From Mesorhizobium caraganae (GTDB lineage Bacteria > Pseudomonadota > Alphaproteobacteria > Rhizobiales > Rhizobiaceae), in NCBI RefSeq assembly GCF_016836705.1, contig NZ_JAFCGY010000005.1:186001-250000 (forward strand): a stretch of DNA of 64,000 nt, read 5' to 3'. The stretch's first letter is position 1; each line of letters begins with the position of its first letter. A program made the translations under genes and the position numbers. The notes under the pieces were generated by a model. It searched no databases. It was not told where the DNA came from and was given only the letters and a program-made list of their open reading frames with translations. Below are positions 60,628 through 64,000 of this stretch, one piece after another.

Positions 60628-61887
60628 TTGATTCACGTCGGTGTGATGGGCGGCGGCCTGCAAGGCTGCTGCATAGCGATGGCTCTTGCCGACCGCGGCG
60701 CGCGCGTCACGATTTTCGACCGCAACCCGGCGTTGCTGACCCGCGCCGCAGTGGCGAACGAGGGTAAGGTTCACCTCGGCTATATGTATGGGGGAGATCC
60801 GTCTCTGCGGACGGCCAGGATGATGATGCGGGGTGCGCTTGCATTCGCGCCGCTGCTCAGCGAGCGGCTCGGGCTCGAAATCGCCGCCTTCGAGACGTCG
60901 GACCCCGCCGCCTATGTCGTCCATCGAGAATCCCAGCAGGAGCCCGACCAAATCCATGCATATCTGCAGGCCGTCCACACGCTCATCCAGGAGGCCGGCG
61001 GTGGCCGGCGCGGCGCCTACTTCAACGCGGATCTGGCCAGTCCGATAAGGCGTTGGACGAAGAGTGAGTTCGAGCGCGAGCTAACGGGCGAGGCGTTGGC
61101 CGCATTTCAATCGCCAGAGGTCGCGATCGATCCGGTAGCGCTTGCCGAACTGATCAAAGAACGAATTGCGACAACGCCGAGCATAGAGATCCGGACGAAC
61201 CGCTTGGTGACCTCGGTCGATCCAGACCGGCGGGAAATCACGACGACATCGAATGGGATCATTCAGAGAGATCAGTTCGACCACGTCGTCAATGCGCTAT
61301 GGGACGGGCGTATAGCGATCGACAGTTCAGCAGGGATGCGGCCGCGACGAACTTGGATTCATCGACTGAAATACGGCGTCAGCTTCCGGCCACCTCCTGG
61401 GGCAAGACCGGCCAGGTCGATGACGATCGTGCTCGGGCCTTTCGGCGAAGTTGTCCGCTACCGCAATGGCACCGTCTATCTCACCTGGTATCCAAGCTGT
61501 CTGACGGCGCGCACGTTCGAGGCCCAGCCGCCCTTCTGGCCTATCGTTCCCGGCGAACCTTCCCGCTCGTCCATACTAGCGGGGACATATTCCGGTCTTG
61601 CCGCCATCCATTCTGTTCTTTCCGACTACGCCATCGACGAGCTTTCGGATGTCGTGGTGCGTGGCGGGCCGATCGTCGCCTGGGGCAAGACAGATATCGA
61701 CGACCCCGCAAGCGAATTGCACCATCGCTTTGAGATCGGCGTCACCTCGGTTGGTGCCTATCACAGCGTTGATCCGGGAAAGCTGACCATGGCCCCCTAT
61801 TTTGCCGAGGAGTGCGCCCGTCGCATCGTCGCGGAGACGTCGACGCACCCGGTTTCCGGACGTTTTGCAGAGCGACGAAGAGTATGA
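60628..61887 (+). CDS. FAD-dependent oxidoreductase (DAO family)
   Basis: A 419-residue flavoprotein. The dinucleotide-binding motif VGVMGGGLQGCCIAMALADR is at the very N-terminus, followed by the second strand acid in VTIFDRN. The ending WGKTDIDDPASELHHRFEIG and VGAYHSVDPGKLTMAPYFAE fits the C-terminal FAD contact of D-amino-acid-oxidase-like enzymes. The substrate is unknown. I choose TTG 60628 (AAGGTGG eight bases before); an ATG at 60646 would cut into the Rossmann strand. Its stop overlaps the next ATG, so it belongs with the glycosyltransferases and may modify a sugar or amino-sugar precursor. Confidence 0.82.
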   Translation: MIHVGVMGGGLQGCCIAMALADRGARVTIFDRNPALLTRAAVANEGKVHLGYMYGGDPSLRTARMMMRGALAFAPLLSERLGLEIAAFETSDPAAYVVHRESQQEPDQIHAYLQAVHTLIQEAGGGRRGAYFNADLASPIRRWTKSEFERELTGEALAAFQSPEVAIDPVALAELIKERIATTPSIEIRTNRLVTSVDPDRREITTTSNGIIQRDQFDHVVNALWDGRIAIDSSAGMRPRRTWIHRLKYGVSFRPPPGARPARSMTIVLGPFGEVVRYRNGTVYLTWYPSCLTARTFEAQPPFWPIVPGEPSRSSILAGTYSGLAAIHSVLSDYAIDELSDVVVRGGPIVAWGKTDIDDPASELHHRFEIGVTSVGAYHSVDPGKLTMAPYFAEECARRIVAETSTHPVSGRFAERRRV

Positions 61888-62915
61888 CGAAAGCGCGGAT
61901 CCTAATCGCGATGCCCCTGTTCGAGGGATGGGAGCACGTTGAGCACACGTTGCTGTCGGTGCAGGCGCAGACGTTTCGCGATTATCGCGTCCTTATCTCC
62001 GTGGACGGCGCCGACAAGCGATCATACGAGGCCTGCAAGAGATTTTCTGACGACCCTCGGTTTGAGATTGTGGTGCACGAGCGTCGGCTGCACTGGAACG
62101 GCAACATTAACTGGCTCGCCAGCCAATTGCGTGAGGATTATTTCTGCTACTGGCAGCACGACGATCATTGCGCGCCGGATTATCTGCAAGTGCTCATAGA
62201 CTATGCTGATCGCCATCCGGAAGCCGCAAGCGTCTATTGCGACATGCAGCATTTCGGCACCCGCAACGATGTCGTCCGTCACAAATCGGTTGTCGGCTTC
62301 GCCCTAGAGCGCGTTCTCGAGCAGGCGCGGCGCGCCAACCCGGCGGCCATCAGATGTTTGGTCCGCCGCGCAGCGATGGTGTCGGCGCTGCCTATAACTT
62401 CCGCCACCACATGGACGGTGGCCGTGGCGCGAGCGGGCGAGTTGCATAGGATTCCCCGTATCCTCTACTTCCGGCGCAACCGGCCTGATTCACTCGGCAT
62501 GCAGATGCTGACGATGCCGGAAGAGGAGATGCTGGCATTCACGCTCGAATACGGTCTTGGCGTCTTCAAATATGCGTTTCCGCTGGTCCAAAAGGAGGAA
62601 ATCGGGCCACTCCTGAGCATGATCGCCGATCAGCTTGTGAATGCCCAAATACGCAAGCGGTGGCAGGTGGATTTTGCATCAGCCGCGCCCCAACTCCGCG
62701 AGAAGTTTCTCGCGCGTTTCTTCGAAACCGCCGTCAGGGAATTCGGTGTTTCTCCGGCGGCTGTCCAAGAAGGCCGAGAGAGGCTGGCGCTGATGTCATC
62801 CGAGGCGCAGCGCGCGACGCGTGACGGCGGCGTCAAGGTTCGGCCTGGATTCTGGTCGAAGGCCATCGCCGCTCTTTCGCATCCAACCAAGTCGAGCCGA
62901 CGCGGACGGGGCTGA
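61884..62915 (+). CDS. Glycosyltransferase family 2
   Basis: A 343-residue protein with a GT-A catalytic domain in its first 200 residues: ILIAMPLFEGWEHVEHTLLS at the nucleotide-binding end, VDGADKRSYEACKRF, and the D-x-D-like metal site in YWQHDDHCAPDY. The rest is helical with no membrane segment. Transfers a sugar from a nucleotide donor, most likely to a surface polysaccharide. ATGA overlaps with the FAD oxidoreductase upstream and a one-base TGATG overlap with the next glycosyltransferase show a tightly coupled operon. Confidence 0.85.
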   Translation: MTKARILIAMPLFEGWEHVEHTLLSVQAQTFRDYRVLISVDGADKRSYEACKRFSDDPRFEIVVHERRLHWNGNINWLASQLREDYFCYWQHDDHCAPDYLQVLIDYADRHPEAASVYCDMQHFGTRNDVVRHKSVVGFALERVLEQARRANPAAIRCLVRRAAMVSALPITSATTWTVAVARAGELHRIPRILYFRRNRPDSLGMQMLTMPEEEMLAFTLEYGLGVFKYAFPLVQKEEIGPLLSMIADQLVNAQIRKRWQVDFASAAPQLREKFLARFFETAVREFGVSPAAVQEGRERLALMSSEAQRATRDGGVKVRPGFWSKAIAALSHPTKSSRRGRG

Positions 62916-64000
62916 TGGCGCGAGAGCAGGATGTCGCCGACCTGCGCCGCGCGTTCGACGCGGCTCGAGAGGCCAGGACCAAGGGCCGTTTCGACGACGC
63001 GCTGCGGCTGGTCGAAGGGTTTACGGAGCGGCTTGCCGAAGTGTCGGCGCGACACCTTTTCGGTCAACCGCCTACCCGACCGGGACTCAGCATCGTCGTG
63101 CTCAGCCACCGCGACCACCCCGACGTGGACCGAGCGCTCGAGGCCCTCGCAGCGGATTGCGCGGGCCAGACACATGAATTGATCCTGGTCGACGACGGAA
63201 ATTCTGCGCTTTTTGACAGCGCCAAGCGGCATTTTCCGTCATTCCTGGGGCTAAAGCCGCCGTTCAGCATAGGCTGCGCCGCTGGCCGGAATCTTGGTGC
63301 GTTGTTGGCGCGCGGTCCCGCCGTGACCTTTCTCGACGACGACGGCATCATCGAACCGGGCTGCCTCGCGGCTCTGCAACTATGCATGGCGGAGACTGGC
63401 GCGGTCGCCGTGCGCGGGAAGGTCGTCCCGCATACGGGAGGTATAGGCGAAGGGCACTACGACCTCGGCGCCGTACGAAGACCGACGTTCATCAATTGCG
63501 AAGGCGTATCGATCTGGCAGCGCGATTGTTTCCTGCAGGCCGGTGGGTTTAACCCGCTACTTGCCGGCCATGAGGGCAACGATCTCTGCGCGCGTCTGTG
63601 GCGGTTCCACGGGCCTTTGGCATTTGTCTACGAGCCTGACGCTATCCTCCGTCACGACTATGCAAGCGACATCGCCCATGTGGACCTTAAGCGCGCTGCC
63701 ATCGCGGACAATCGCGCATTTGTCGAATTCTCCAGTCGCGAGCCTTTCCGCGTCGCGTCCGGCATTGGCAAACTGTTGCGACGCAAACATGCAAGTCGCC
63801 TCGTCACAAGGATCTGGGATCGCGGCAGCACGGCGGCAAGCAAGTTGGACGACTGGGTCTCGATACTGGTCGTGACGAGCGATGGCCGAGCCCACCTCGA
63901 AGCTTTCAGCGAATCGCTCCGGCGGCAGCAGAACCAGAGGTTTGAACTCGTGTTTGTCGACCGGTCTCCCGGCAATCGCAACGCCGCTGCGATGCGGCAG
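62915..64000 (+). CDS. Multi-domain family 2 glycosyltransferase, 3' end outside the window
   Basis: An open frame of 362 codons runs to the right edge without a stop. After a 55-residue helical head, a first GT-A domain appears: GLSIVVLSHRDHPDVDRALE, LILVDDGNSALF, the metal-binding VTFLDDDGIIEPGCL, and the acceptor-site segment AGGFNPLLAGHEGNDLCARL with the E/D-D pair in HEGNDL. A second GT-A domain begins at WVSILVVTSDGRAHLEAF and FELVFVDRSPGNRNAA before the window ends. Tandem GT2 proteins build alternating glycan repeats. ATG 62915 overlaps the previous stop by one base. Confidence 0.85.
   Translation, partial: MAREQDVADLRRAFDAAREARTKGRFDDALRLVEGFTERLAEVSARHLFGQPPTRPGLSIVVLSHRDHPDVDRALEALAADCAGQTHELILVDDGNSALFDSAKRHFPSFLGLKPPFSIGCAAGRNLGALLARGPAVTFLDDDGIIEPGCLAALQLCMAETGAVAVRGKVVPHTGGIGEGHYDLGAVRRPTFINCEGVSIWQRDCFLQAGGFNPLLAGHEGNDLCARLWRFHGPLAFVYEPDAILRHDYASDIAHVDLKRAAIADNRAFVEFSSREPFRVASGIGKLLRRKHASRLVTRIWDRGSTAASKLDDWVSILVVTSDGRAHLEAFSESLRRQQNQRFELVFVDRSPGNRNAAAMRQ

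Overview
The window reads as GC-rich chromosomal DNA of an alphaproteobacterium of the order Hyphomicrobiales (Rhizobiales), most likely Mesorhizobium or a close Phyllobacteriaceae relative. The reasons are the many rhizobial families (DUF992, DUF1236, DUF6894, DUF6766, DUF892, DUF883), BmpA-type and RbsB-type ABC importers, large-subunit catalase, rhizobial intergenic inverted-repeat elements, and repeated promoters that fit the alphaproteobacterial general-stress sigma factor EcfG. No plasmid, phage, transposase, integrase or CRISPR array was seen.

Layout. 1-3.1 kb: tail of an upstream gene, a TPR lipoprotein, a DUF4274 protein and two secreted DUF992 paralogues. 3.3-7.0 kb: an MFS transporter, then a LysR regulator divergent from a 2,2-dialkylglycine decarboxylase (dgdA). 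7.0-11.0 kb: leftward coaBC (with an unusual N-terminal FitA-like domain), ubiB and ubiE. 11.1-22.1 kb: nucleoside and base salvage (adenosine deaminase, uracil phosphoribosyltransferase, thymidine phosphorylase, purine nucleoside phosphorylase, cytidine deaminase) with a complete BmpA-type nucleoside importer; slyX and an anti-sigma-like gene sit inside the importer locus. 22.3-24.0 kb: membrane proteins and tRNA-Ser(GGA).

24-43.3 kb is a stress and envelope region: AI-2E-family and EamA transporters, an L,D-transpeptidase, DUF1236 proteins, PilZ, a TetR/HdeD-like pair with matching operators, DUF883, pyrophosphatase, a ferritin-like DUF892 protein, DUF6894, an isochorismatase-like hydrolase, DUF6766, DUF4142, a general-stress-17M-like protein, katE, and several tiny hydrophilic proteins. 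Many of these genes are preceded by GGAAC-N16/17-NGTT, the EcfG-type promoter. One such promoter drives nothing but about 60 nt ending in a hairpin, a candidate small RNA. 43.6-48.6 kb is eroded: a frameshifted gene, rsgA, a broken APC permease, an adenylate cyclase/TPR protein and an SRAP gene without its N-terminus.

48.6-59.4 kb is a sugar or polyol catabolic locus: a Gfo/Idh/MocA oxidoreductase, an RpiR regulator, then a rightward SDR, mannitol-dehydrogenase-family enzyme, TIM-barrel isomerase and a complete RbsB-type ABC importer. A GGAA-N6-TTCC palindrome lies between the -35 and -10 of its promoter. 59.5-64 kb: a secreted protein with an EcfG-like promoter, then an overlapping gene set (FAD oxidoreductase, glycosyltransferase, multi-domain glycosyltransferase running off the end) that looks like surface-glycan biosynthesis.
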